A stretch of 64,000 bases of DNA, from the NCBI RefSeq assembly GCF_902826655.1, contig NZ_CADEFR010000005.1, positions 62,001-126,000 of the forward strand. Direction: 5' to 3'. The DNA is from an uncultured Methylibium sp. GTDB lineage: Bacteria; Pseudomonadota; Gammaproteobacteria; Burkholderiales; Burkholderiaceae_C. This document shows, piece by piece, positions 48,045 through 56,684 of this stretch. Positions within the stretch are counted from its first letter, which is position 1. Each line of letters starts with the position of its first letter. Both the position numbers and the translations under genes were made by a program. The notes below the pieces were generated by a model. It made no database searches. It was not told where the DNA came from and saw only the letters and a list, made by a program, of their open reading frames with translations.

Positions 48045-48732
48045 GCGCGCGGTGCGGCGGAAAGAGGCTGCGTAACTTCTGTAGCGAGCGGATTCTTGCA
48101 CACACATAGGCGGGCTTTCGACGCAAGCGCGCACCTACTTCGGGTCCATGCGCATTGCGCCACAGATAACGCTGCATCCATACGTTGCGCAGGCCCACGG
48201 CATGGGCCGCGCGCTGGTGCGCGAGCGTGTCCTCGACGAGCACGCATTGCCTCGGCTGCAGCTTGAGTCGCGCCAGCACCGCGCGGAACATGCGCGCATC
48301 GGGCTTGGGTCGCAGTGCGCCGAACATGCGCATGTCCTCGATGCTCACGATGGCCTCGAAGTCCCCCGCCAGGTCCAGCGCAGTCAGCACCCGCCGGGCG
48401 TAGCGGGCCGGTGCATTGGTCAGCAGGATCTTGCGGCCCGGCAGCCGGCGCAGTGCCGCGCGGTCGTGCGCGTGGCTGCGCAGCTGCCCCTCGAGGCCCG
48501 GCAGCCGGTGGGTCTCTTCCAGGAAGTGGGCCGCCCGGATGCCGTGATGGCGCTCCAGCCCCAGCAGCGTGGCGCCATAGCGCCGCCAGTAGTCGCGCCG
48601 CAGGTGGTCGGCCAGGTCCGGCGCGACCTTCAGTTCGCGCTCGATGTAGTCGTTCATCGCCGCGTCGAGCAGGCCGTAGGCGGCGTGCGACGCGTCGTGG
48701 AGCGTGTTGTCCAGATCGAACAACCACGTCAT
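48037..48732 (-). CDS. HAD-type pyrimidine 5'-nucleotidase
   Basis: 231 aa from ATG 48732. Catalytic motif I WLFDLDNTLHDAS, motif II LLTNAP, motif III KPDARMF, motif IV VLVEDTLAHQRAA. Belongs to the group often named pyrimidine 5'-nucleotidase (SDT1/YjjG-like) upstream of slmA in Burkholderiales. Confidence 0.9.
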   Translation of the reverse strand: MTWLFDLDNTLHDASHAAYGLLDAAMNDYIERELKVAPDLADHLRRDYWRRYGATLLGLERHHGIRAAHFLEETHRLPGLEGQLRSHAHDRAALRRLPGRKILLTNAPARYARRVLTALDLAGDFEAIVSIEDMRMFGALRPKPDARMFRAVLARLKLQPRQCVLVEDTLAHQRAAHAVGLRNVWMQRYLWRNAHGPEVGARLRRKPAYVCARIRSLQKLRSLFPPHRAHV

Positions 48733-48734
48733 GG

Positions 48735-48842
48735 AGCCCCCACGCTTGCCGCTGCGCGGCTGCACTGCCCCCCGAGGGGGCGCGGCCCGCCTTGGGGCGG
48801 CCCGGCGGCGGGCCAACCTCGCTTCGGCCACGCCGCGGGTCC
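48735..48842. repeat. dispersed palindromic intergenic repeat
   Basis: Between argB and the HAD gene. GCCCCC-CGA-GGGGGC (48767-48781) is a perfect palindrome, followed by GGGCGGCCCGGCGGCGGGCC-type inverted repeats. From memory this C-run/G-run element recurs in Burkholderiales intergenic regions. No ORF or promoter visible. Confidence 0.55.
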
Positions 48843-49796
<954 letters not shown>

Positions 49797-49891
49797 CTAG
49801 GGTTCGCCCTAGGTCTTGGATCGCTCCCGTGGCGCGTGTCCGGGAACTTCTTCGCGCGATGCAGCGTCGGACACCGGCCTACACTGCCACC

Positions 49892-50227
49892 ATGCGCCGC
49901 GCCACCTGGATCCTCTGGCTGATGCTGGCCCTGCTTCCCTTGCGCAGCTGGGCGGTGGCGTCCATGGGCTTGCCCACGGACGACGTTGCCCCGGCGGTCA
50001 CGGCGTCGGCTGGTCAGATGCCTTGCCACGACGTGGCCGGCGACGATGTCGCCGGCAGCGTCTGCCAGGCCTGCGACTGGTGCCACGGTGCGATCGTCCT
50101 GCCGTCGGCATGGACCTTTGCCGCTGACGACCTGCCCGCCGCCCCGCCCCGCGTGGGGCCGGCGCGAGACACCGGGCGCCACATGCCCGGCGGCCTGGAC
50201 CGCCCGCCCCGAACCCGCCTCGCCTAG
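49892..50227 (+). CDS. small secreted Cys-rich protein heading the metal cluster
   Basis: 111 aa from ATG 49892. Signal peptide MRRATWILWLMLALLPLRSWA. Mature part has MPCHDVAGDDVAGSVCQACDWCHGA, with four cysteines and His residues that could bind metal. Similar DUF2946-like small proteins head copper loci in proteobacteria (from memory). TACACT at 49880-49885 is a possible -10. Confidence 0.65.
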   Translation: MRRATWILWLMLALLPLRSWAVASMGLPTDDVAPAVTASAGQMPCHDVAGDDVAGSVCQACDWCHGAIVLPSAWTFAADDLPAAPPRVGPARDTGRHMPGGLDRPPRTRLA

Positions 50228-50318
50228 CGACGCAGCGCGCCCCGTCGCGCCCGCCGCAACGATCCGTTCCCGGCCGCCACGCGGCCGGGCCCCGATGCGT
50301 CCATTGCGAGCTTGTCCG

Positions 50319-50633
50319 ATGATCCCTGCCTCATGGCGCCGGCTGCTGCCGGCCCTCTGCCTCGCGACCGCCTTGCCGGTCGCTGCCGACCCGCCCGCGG
50401 CGCCGCCCTCGACCGGGGCCGGCGACCCTGCGACGGCGCAGGCGCCCGTGCCGCCGGTCGTGCATCGCTCCGCGTTCGACGGCTACCGCCGCCACGCCGA
50501 CGCGGCGCCCGCGCCGTGGCAACGCGCCAACGAGACCGTCGGGCGTATCGGCGGATGGCGGACGTATGCGCGCGAGGCGCAGCCCGCCGCGCCACCGGCA
50601 TCGGCCCCCGCCGGCCGCGGTCACGCGCACTGA
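50319..50633 (+). CDS. small secreted hypothetical protein
   Basis: 104 aa from ATG 50319; ATG at 50295 is an alternative. Signal peptide (LLPALCLATALPVAADPP), a Pro/Ala-rich linker, then VVHRSAFDGYRRHADAAPAPWQRANETVGRIGGW and a GHAH tail. No catalytic motif. Between the Cys-rich protein and a TolC-like gene; likely periplasmic. Confidence 0.6.
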   Translation: MIPASWRRLLPALCLATALPVAADPPAAPPSTGAGDPATAQAPVPPVVHRSAFDGYRRHADAAPAPWQRANETVGRIGGWRTYAREAQPAAPPASAPAGRGHAH

Positions 50634-50645
50634 CGGGGCCTCACC

Positions 50646-52055
50646 ATGCACACGACCCCCATGCGCCGCTCGCTGGCTGCCACCCTGTCGACGCTGATGC
50701 TGGCGGGCTGCGCGAGCGTCGATCACGACGCCGCCTTCGGTCCGGTCGCGCAGGCGGCACAGGAGCACGTCGGCCAGCCCATCCGCTGGACACGCGACGC
50801 CGACCAGCGCGCCGCGTCAGACGCCCGCGTGGCCGAGCTGCTGGCCCAGCCGATCGGCCCCGATGCCGCCGTGCAGATCGCACTGCTGAACAACCGCGGA
50901 CTGCAGGCCGCCTTCGAGCAGCTCGGCATCACCGAGGCCGAGCGCGTGCAGGCGCTGCGCCTGCCCAACCCCGGCTTCAGCTTCGGCCGCCTGCGCCGCG
51001 GCGACGAGGTCGAGATCGAGCGCGGCCTCCATCTCGACCTGGCCCGGCTGCTGGCGGCGCCGATCGTCGGCCGCCTGGAGGCTCGCCGCGTCGAACGGGC
51101 GCAGCAGGCGGCCCTGCTGCAGGTGCTGAGCCTCGCCGCGGACGCGCGCAAGGCGCAGGTCCAGGCGGTCGCCGCCGAGGAGACGGTGCGCTACCGCCGT
51201 CAGGTCCAGGAGGCCGCCGACGCCGGCGCGGAACTGGCCCGCCGCATGGCCGAGGTCGGCAACTTCAGCAAGCTGCAGCGCTTGCGCGAGCAGGGCTTCC
51301 TGGCCGATGCAGCGCTGAATGTCGCGCGCGCGGAACGCGAGCGCATCTCGGCTCGCGAGCGTCTCACCCGCCTGATGGGACTGTGGGGGCCGCAGACCCG
51401 GTTCACGCTGCCGGACCGCCTGCCGGACCTGCCGGCCACCCCCGACGATCTGCCCGACGTCGAACGCGACGCGATCACCCGCCGGCTGGACGTGCGGGCT
51501 GCCCGGCTCGCGGCCGAGCAGACCGCTGCGAACCTGGGCCTGACGAAGGCGACGCGCTTCATCAACGTGCTCGAGCTCGGCGTCCAGCACAACAGCTCGA
51601 ACGAGGCGCCACGCCAGACCGGCTGGGAGATCGGTGTGGAACTCCCGCTGTTCGACACGGGCGACGCTCGACTTGCACGCGCAGAAGGCGTGTACCTGCA
51701 GGCCGTCCACCGCACGGCCGAGACCGCCGTGAACGCCCGCTCCGAAGTCCGCGAGGCCTACGCCGGCTACCGGCACGCCTGGGACATCGCTCGCCACCAT
51801 CGCGACGAACTCGTGCCGCTGCGTCGCCAGATCGCCGACGAGAACCTGCTGCGCTACAACGGCATGCTGATCGGCGTGTTCGAGCTGCTGGCCGATGCGC
51901 GCGCGCAGGTCGCCGGCGTCAACGCCTACATCGAGGCGCTGCGCGACTTCTGGCTGGCCCGCGCCGACCTCGACATGGCCCGCCTCGGGCCGACACGGCT
52001 CACGCCGCCGGCCGGATCCGCGCCCGCCGCGGCCGCCGACGGTGCCGGGCACTGA
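50646..52055 (+). CDS. TolC-family outer-membrane lipoprotein
   Basis: 469 aa. Lipobox STLMLAGCASVD (Cys 22). Long helical repeats typical of outer membrane efflux proteins: ALLNNRGLQAAFEQLGITEAE, VGNFSKLQRLREQGFLADA, WEIGVELPLFDTGDARLARAEG, VREAYAGYRHAWDIA. Expected as the outer channel of an efflux system, but no RND pump or periplasmic adaptor follows. Confidence 0.87.
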   Translation: MHTTPMRRSLAATLSTLMLAGCASVDHDAAFGPVAQAAQEHVGQPIRWTRDADQRAASDARVAELLAQPIGPDAAVQIALLNNRGLQAAFEQLGITEAERVQALRLPNPGFSFGRLRRGDEVEIERGLHLDLARLLAAPIVGRLEARRVERAQQAALLQVLSLAADARKAQVQAVAAEETVRYRRQVQEAADAGAELARRMAEVGNFSKLQRLREQGFLADAALNVARAERERISARERLTRLMGLWGPQTRFTLPDRLPDLPATPDDLPDVERDAITRRLDVRAARLAAEQTAANLGLTKATRFINVLELGVQHNSSNEAPRQTGWEIGVELPLFDTGDARLARAEGVYLQAVHRTAETAVNARSEVREAYAGYRHAWDIARHHRDELVPLRRQIADENLLRYNGMLIGVFELLADARAQVAGVNAYIEALRDFWLARADLDMARLGPTRLTPPAGSAPAAAADGAGH

Positions 52056-52066
52056 AGGACATTCCC

Positions 52067-53479
52067 ATGCTCTCCAGACGCTCCCTCCTCGCCGCCGGCA
52101 GCGCCCTCGGCGCCACGGCCGTCAGCCAGCACGCCATGGCGGCGCTGCCCGAGCCGGTGACGCAGGCTTCATCCGACACGATGCCGCCGCTGCTGCCCGC
52201 CACCGGCCGCCCCTACAACCCCGTCGTCACGCTCAACGGCTGGACCCTGCCCTGGCGCATGAACAACGGCGTCAAGGAGTTCCACCTCGTCGCCGAGCCG
52301 GTGGTGCGCGAGATGGCGCCCGGCTTCAAGGCGCACCTGTGGGGCTACAACGGCCAGAGCCCGGGGCCGACGATCGAGGTCGTCGAAGGCGACCGCGTCC
52401 GGCTCTTCGTCACCAACAAGCTCCCCGAGCACACCACCATCCACTGGCACGGCCAGCGCCTGCCCAACGGCATGGATGGGGTCGGCGGCCTCAACCAGCC
52501 CACCATCCAGCCCGGCAAGACCTTCGTCTACGAGTTCGTCGCGCGCCGACCCGGAACCTTCATGTACCACCCGCATGCCGACGAGATGGTGCAGATGGCG
52601 ATGGGCATGATGGGCTTCTGGGTGACGCACCCACGGCAGAAGCATCCGCTGATCGACACGGTAGACCGCGACTTCTGCTTCCTGCTCAACGCCTACGACA
52701 TCGAGCCCGGCGCCTACACGCCGAAGATCATGACCATGCTCGACTTCAATCTCTGGAGCTGGAACAGCCGCGTGTTCCCGGGCATCGACACGCTCAACGT
52801 GAGGAAGAACGACAAGGTTCGCATCCGCATCGGCAACCTGACGATGACCAACCACCCGATCCACCTGCATGGCCACGAGTTCCAGGTCACCGGCACCGAC
52901 GGCGGGCCGACGCCGAAGTCGGCCCGATGGCACGAGGTGACGACCGACGTGGCCGTCGGCCAGATGCGCCAGATCGAGTTCCTGGCCGACGAGGAAGGCG
53001 ACTGGGCCTTCCACTGCCACAAGAGCCACCACACGATGAACGCGATGGGCCACGGCGTGCCGACCATGATCGGCGTGGATCATCGCGAGGTCGCGCGCAA
53101 GATCACCGGCCTGGTGCCCGACTACATGGTGATGGGCGAGCGCGGCATGGCCGACATGGCGGAGATGCAGATGCCCCTGCCCGACAACACCGCGCCGATG
53201 ATGACGGGCGAGGGCCCGTTCGGATCGGTCGAGATGGGCGGCATGTTCACGATGCTCAAGGTGCGGCGCGAGCAGAAGCCGGGCGACTATTCGGACCCGG
53301 GCTGGTTCCGCCACCCGCCGGGCAGCGTCGCTCGCGAGTGGACCGGCGCGCTGGCCGAGCCGGCGCGCTTCAAGGCCGAGGGCGGGGGCGCCATGCCGGC
53401 GCGCCACATGCCCGCCGGTGACGTCGAGGTGCAGGTGCGCAAGCCCAAGGGACACGGAGGCGGCCATGCGGGGCATTGA
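52067..53479 (+). CDS. Tat-exported multicopper oxidase
   Basis: 470 aa from ATG 52067. Twin-arginine signal MLSRRSLLAAGSALGATA. Copper ligands: IHWHGQ, MYHPHADE, HPIHLHGHEF and FHCHKSHHTMNAMGHG (T1 Cys and Met). Met-rich segments (MGMMGF, MADMAEMQMPLP, MMTGEG) and His/Gly-rich C-terminus suit copper oxidation in the periplasm, like CueO/CopA. C-terminus overlaps the next gene by 14 bp. Confidence 0.93.
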   Translation: MLSRRSLLAAGSALGATAVSQHAMAALPEPVTQASSDTMPPLLPATGRPYNPVVTLNGWTLPWRMNNGVKEFHLVAEPVVREMAPGFKAHLWGYNGQSPGPTIEVVEGDRVRLFVTNKLPEHTTIHWHGQRLPNGMDGVGGLNQPTIQPGKTFVYEFVARRPGTFMYHPHADEMVQMAMGMMGFWVTHPRQKHPLIDTVDRDFCFLLNAYDIEPGAYTPKIMTMLDFNLWSWNSRVFPGIDTLNVRKNDKVRIRIGNLTMTNHPIHLHGHEFQVTGTDGGPTPKSARWHEVTTDVAVGQMRQIEFLADEEGDWAFHCHKSHHTMNAMGHGVPTMIGVDHREVARKITGLVPDYMVMGERGMADMAEMQMPLPDNTAPMMTGEGPFGSVEMGGMFTMLKVRREQKPGDYSDPGWFRHPPGSVAREWTGALAEPARFKAEGGGAMPARHMPAGDVEVQVRKPKGHGGGHAGH

Positions 53480-53972
53480 GTTCTTGCTGGCGGCGGTGAT
53501 GCTGTGCGCCGGCACGGGCGCGCTGGCCCACGGCGACGCCGCTCACGGCGGCCAGCCGCCCGCCGCAGTCGCGAAGGAGCAGAAGCCCTGGGGCATCGCC
53601 GGCGACGCCAAGGCCGTGCGGCGCACGATCCGCATCCGCATGAGCGACGACATGCGCTTCACGCCCGACCGCATCGACGTGCGCGAGGGCGAGACCGTGC
53701 GCCTGTCGCTCGTCAACGCCGGCCGCATGCTGCACGAGCTGGTGATCGGCACGAAGCAGGAGCTCGACGCGCACGCCGCGCTGATGCTCAGGTTCCCGGA
53801 CATGCAGCACGACGAAGCCTACATGGCCCACGTCCCCGCCGGCCGGCGCGGCGAGATCGTGTGGACCTTCAACCGCGCCGGCGAGTTCGACTTTGCCTGC
53901 CTCATTGCCGGCCACTACCAGGCCGGCATGGTCGGCAGGATCGTCGTGACGCCGAGCAAGACCAAGGAGTGA
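53466..53972 (+). CDS. periplasmic cupredoxin
   Basis: 168 aa. Signal peptide MRGIEFLLAAVMLCAGTGALA followed by HGDAAHGGQ. Cupredoxin fold with IRMSDDMRFTPDRIDVREGETVRLSLVNAG, MLHELVIG (His) and FDFACLIAGHYQAGMVG (Cys, His, Met), a type-1 copper site. Resembles CopI-like proteins of copper loci. Confidence 0.9.
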   Translation: MRGIEFLLAAVMLCAGTGALAHGDAAHGGQPPAAVAKEQKPWGIAGDAKAVRRTIRIRMSDDMRFTPDRIDVREGETVRLSLVNAGRMLHELVIGTKQELDAHAALMLRFPDMQHDEAYMAHVPAGRRGEIVWTFNRAGEFDFACLIAGHYQAGMVGRIVVTPSKTKE

Positions 53973-53977
53973 ACGCA

Positions 53978-54277
53978 ATGATGAACACCGTCAAGACGAT
54001 CCGCATCGCCCTCGCCGCTCTGCTGGCCACCGGCGCCACCCTGGCGCCGGCGCAGACGCCGACCGAAGGCGAGGTGCGCAAGATCGACACCGCACAGAAC
54101 AGGATCACGCTCAAGCACGGTGAGATCAGGAACCTCGACATGCCACCGATGAGCATGGTCTTCAACGTCAAGGACCCGGCGCTGCTGGCCAAGGTCAAGC
54201 CCGGCGACAAGGTGCGCTTCACGGCCGAGAAGATCGGCGGCGCCTACACGGTGACCAGCCTGGAGCTCGCCAGGTGA
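53978..54277 (+). CDS. CusF-like periplasmic copper-binding protein
   Basis: 99 aa from ATG 53978. Signal peptide ending APAQT. GEVRKIDTAQNRITLKHGEIRNLDMPPMSMVFNVKDPALL: the CusF OB fold with His and the Met pair MPPMSM. The Trp that stacks on Cu(I) in E. coli CusF is Met here. Stop overlaps the next GTG. Confidence 0.88.
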   Translation: MMNTVKTIRIALAALLATGATLAPAQTPTEGEVRKIDTAQNRITLKHGEIRNLDMPPMSMVFNVKDPALLAKVKPGDKVRFTAEKIGGAYTVTSLELAR

Positions 54278-54912
54278 AGCGGCTGGTCGCCCTGGCGATG
54301 CTGCTGGCCGGCTGCGGCGTCGCCGGCGCCGCGCCGATGGGCTTCCAGGGCAGCCAGATGGCCATGGGCGACTTCGGCCCGAACTGGCGCGAAGCCTGGG
54401 TCAACCACGCCTACACCGCGCGCGATGCGGTCGGCGCGGGCGGCCTCTTCATGCGCTCCGACGACAAGCGCACGACGCGCGACGTCGCCGAGCTGACCTA
54501 CACGCGCCTCGTCGCCCGCTGGAACCTGCCGCATGCGCAGGCCAACGTCTGGTTCGTCGGTGGCGTCGGCGGCATCCGCGGCAACGACTTCGCCGGCACC
54601 CGCACGCTGTGGGCGCCGGGCTTCCAGCTCGACTACGAGACGACGCGCGTCTATGTCGCGGCCTTCGGGCGGCTGTACCGGGCCGACGGCATCAAGCATG
54701 ACTACGGCGCGGTGCGCGCGGGGTTCTCGTTCCACGAAGTCGAGTACGAGGAGACCCAGCCCTGGTTCATCGTCGAGGCGCGGCGCATGCGCGGCCTGTC
54801 CGAGCAGATCGAGATCACGCCGATGCTGCGGCTGATCAACAAGGGCTACTTCATCGAGGCGGGCGTCAACACCGACAAGCAGGCCCGCTTCAACTTCATG
54901 TACATCTTCTAG
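54274..54912 (+). CDS. outer-membrane barrel-like protein of the metal cluster
   Basis: 212 aa from GTG 54274. Signal MKRLVALAMLLAGCGVAGAAP (lipobox-like LAGC). Alternating strands (ANVWFVGGVGGIRG, FQLDYETTRVYVAAFGRLYR, YGAVRAGFSFHEVEY, WFIVEARRMRG) and terminal NFMYIF. Not a named family to me; Met-rich (SQMAMGD) near the start. Position suggests a metal-linked envelope role. Confidence 0.68.
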   Translation: MKRLVALAMLLAGCGVAGAAPMGFQGSQMAMGDFGPNWREAWVNHAYTARDAVGAGGLFMRSDDKRTTRDVAELTYTRLVARWNLPHAQANVWFVGGVGGIRGNDFAGTRTLWAPGFQLDYETTRVYVAAFGRLYRADGIKHDYGAVRAGFSFHEVEYEETQPWFIVEARRMRGLSEQIEITPMLRLINKGYFIEAGVNTDKQARFNFMYIF

Positions 54913-54925
54913 AAGGAGCGACACC

Positions 54926-55249
54926 ATGAGAAACGCACTGATCCTCGCCGCCGGCCTGCTGGCCTTGTCCGCCCAGGCTGCCACCACCACCAAGCTCACC
55001 GTCAACGGCATGGTCTGCGCCTTCTGCGCCCAGGGCATCGAGAAGAAGCTGAGCGCGATGCCGCAGACGCGCGCGGTCTACGTGAACCTCGGCGACAAGA
55101 TCGTCGCCGTCGAGGCGAAGGAAGGCCAGACCCTCGACGTCGACAAGGTGCGCGCCGAGGTCAAGGACGCCGGCTACGACGTGGTCAAGGTCGAGACCGT
55201 CGGCGAGTCGGTCGACCAGCTGCGCGCCGCGGCAAAGGCGCGCAAGTGA
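54926..55249 (+). CDS. secreted HMA-domain protein (MerP-like)
   Basis: 107 aa. Signal peptide ending AQAAT; TVNGMVCAFCAQGIEKKLSAM holds the heavy-metal CxxC. Then VYVNLGDKIVAVEAKEG. Periplasmic metal carrier feeding the MerT-like protein next, whose GTG overlaps its stop. Confidence 0.88.
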   Translation: MRNALILAAGLLALSAQAATTTKLTVNGMVCAFCAQGIEKKLSAMPQTRAVYVNLGDKIVAVEAKEGQTLDVDKVRAEVKDAGYDVVKVETVGESVDQLRAAAKARK

Positions 55250-55641
55250 GCGAACCGCTCGCGCCGGCCACTGGCGTCTGGAGCTCGCTCGCGGCCCTGT
55301 TCGCCAGCAGCGGCACGCTGGTCTGCTGCGCGCTGCCGGCCCTGCTGGTGTCGCTGGGGGCCGGCGCGGCCCTGTCGTCGCTGGTCGCAGCCGTGCCGCA
55401 GCTGGTCTGGCTCAGCGAGCACAAGACGGCCGTGTTCGGCTTTGCCGGCGCGATGCTGCTGGCTGCCGGTGCGCTGCAGTGGCGCGGCCGACGCGCGCCC
55501 TGCCCGGTCGACCCGGCGCGGCGCGCCGCCTGCCTGCGGACGCGGGCGTGGAGCCGGCGTGTCTACCTGACCTCGGTCGCGCTGTTCATGATCGGTGGCT
55601 TCTTCGCCTTCGTGCTGCCGTGGTGGTCGGCGCACGGCTAA
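55246..55641 (+). CDS. MerT-like membrane protein
   Basis: 131 aa from GTG 55246. Helices SSLAALFASSGTLVCCALPALLVSLG with the CC pair found in MerT, then VFGFAGAMLLAAGALQW, PCPVDPARRAACLR and a last helix (VYLTSVALFMIGGFFAFVLPWW). MerT imports Hg(II); here, without merA, it may move another metal. Confidence 0.78.
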   Translation: MSEPLAPATGVWSSLAALFASSGTLVCCALPALLVSLGAGAALSSLVAAVPQLVWLSEHKTAVFGFAGAMLLAAGALQWRGRRAPCPVDPARRAACLRTRAWSRRVYLTSVALFMIGGFFAFVLPWWSAHG

Positions 55642-55651
55642 GCTGTCGGCG

Positions 55652-56626
55652 ATGCACATCCACGACCTGAGCCCCTGGCAGCACCGCCACGACTACGGCG
55701 CCGACCGCAGCCGCGCCGAGCGCCGCACGCGCTGGGTGATCGCGATCACGCTGGCGATGATGGTGGTCGAGATCGGCGCCGGCTGGTGGTGGCAGTCGAT
55801 GGCGCTGCTGGCCGACGGCTGGCACATGGGCACGCACGCGGCAGCCATCGGCGTGGCCGCGGTCAGCTACTGGCTGACGCGGCGCTGGACCGGCGACGCC
55901 CGCTTCTCGCTCGGCCCCTGGAAGGTCGAGGTGCTGGGGGCCTACACCAGCGCCGTGCTGCTGGGCGTGGTCGCCATCGGTATCGCGGCCGAGTCGGCGT
56001 TGCGACTGTGGTCGCCGCGCGCGGTCGCCTACGACGAGTCGCTGGCCGTGGCCGTGGTCGGCCTGGTCGTCAACATGCTCTGCGCGCGTCTGCTGCATGC
56101 GGGGCCGCAGGGGCACCACCATGACCATGACCACCACGATCACACGCACGGGCATGCCCACGGCGACGACCTGAACCTGAAGGCCGCCTACCTGCACGTG
56201 CTGGCCGACGCCGCCACCTCGGTGCTGGCGATCGGCGCCCTGCTGGCCGGCAAGCTGGCCGGCTGGGGCTGGCTGGACCCGGCCGTCGGCCTGCTGGGCG
56301 CCGCGATGATCGCCTGGTGGTCGGCCGGCCTGCTGCGCCAGACCTCGAAGATCCTGCTCGACCGCGAGATGGACGATCCGCTGGCCGACGAGGTGCGAGG
56401 TCGCCTCGAGTCGGACGGTGACGCCCGCGTCGCCGACCTGCACCTCTGGCGTGTCGGCGATGCGCGCTTCGCGGTACAGGCGACGCTGGTCGCGGACCAG
56501 CCGCTGTCGGCCGACCTCTACCGCGAGCGCCTGCACGGCATGCCGGCCATCGCCCACGTGTCGCTCGAGATCAACCGCTGCCGCGGCGAAGCCCACGACG
56601 CCGGGCACGGCCACCGCGCGCGTTGA
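55652..56626 (+). CDS. CDF-family cation exporter, DmeF-like
   Basis: 324 aa from ATG 55652. N-terminus MHIHDLSPWQHRHDYG is DmeF-like. Six helices with SMALLADGWHMGTHA and AYLHVLADAATSVLA metal sites; a His loop HHHDHDHHDHTHGHAHGDD between them. Exports Co, Ni or Zn in exchange for protons. Confidence 0.9.
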   Translation: MHIHDLSPWQHRHDYGADRSRAERRTRWVIAITLAMMVVEIGAGWWWQSMALLADGWHMGTHAAAIGVAAVSYWLTRRWTGDARFSLGPWKVEVLGAYTSAVLLGVVAIGIAAESALRLWSPRAVAYDESLAVAVVGLVVNMLCARLLHAGPQGHHHDHDHHDHTHGHAHGDDLNLKAAYLHVLADAATSVLAIGALLAGKLAGWGWLDPAVGLLGAAMIAWWSAGLLRQTSKILLDREMDDPLADEVRGRLESDGDARVADLHLWRVGDARFAVQATLVADQPLSADLYRERLHGMPAIAHVSLEINRCRGEAHDAGHGHRAR

Positions 56627-56684
56627 GCGGCCGCAGGTCCGCTCGAACGCGCGCAGACGGAGCCCGCGTACCCGCGGCGCTCCG

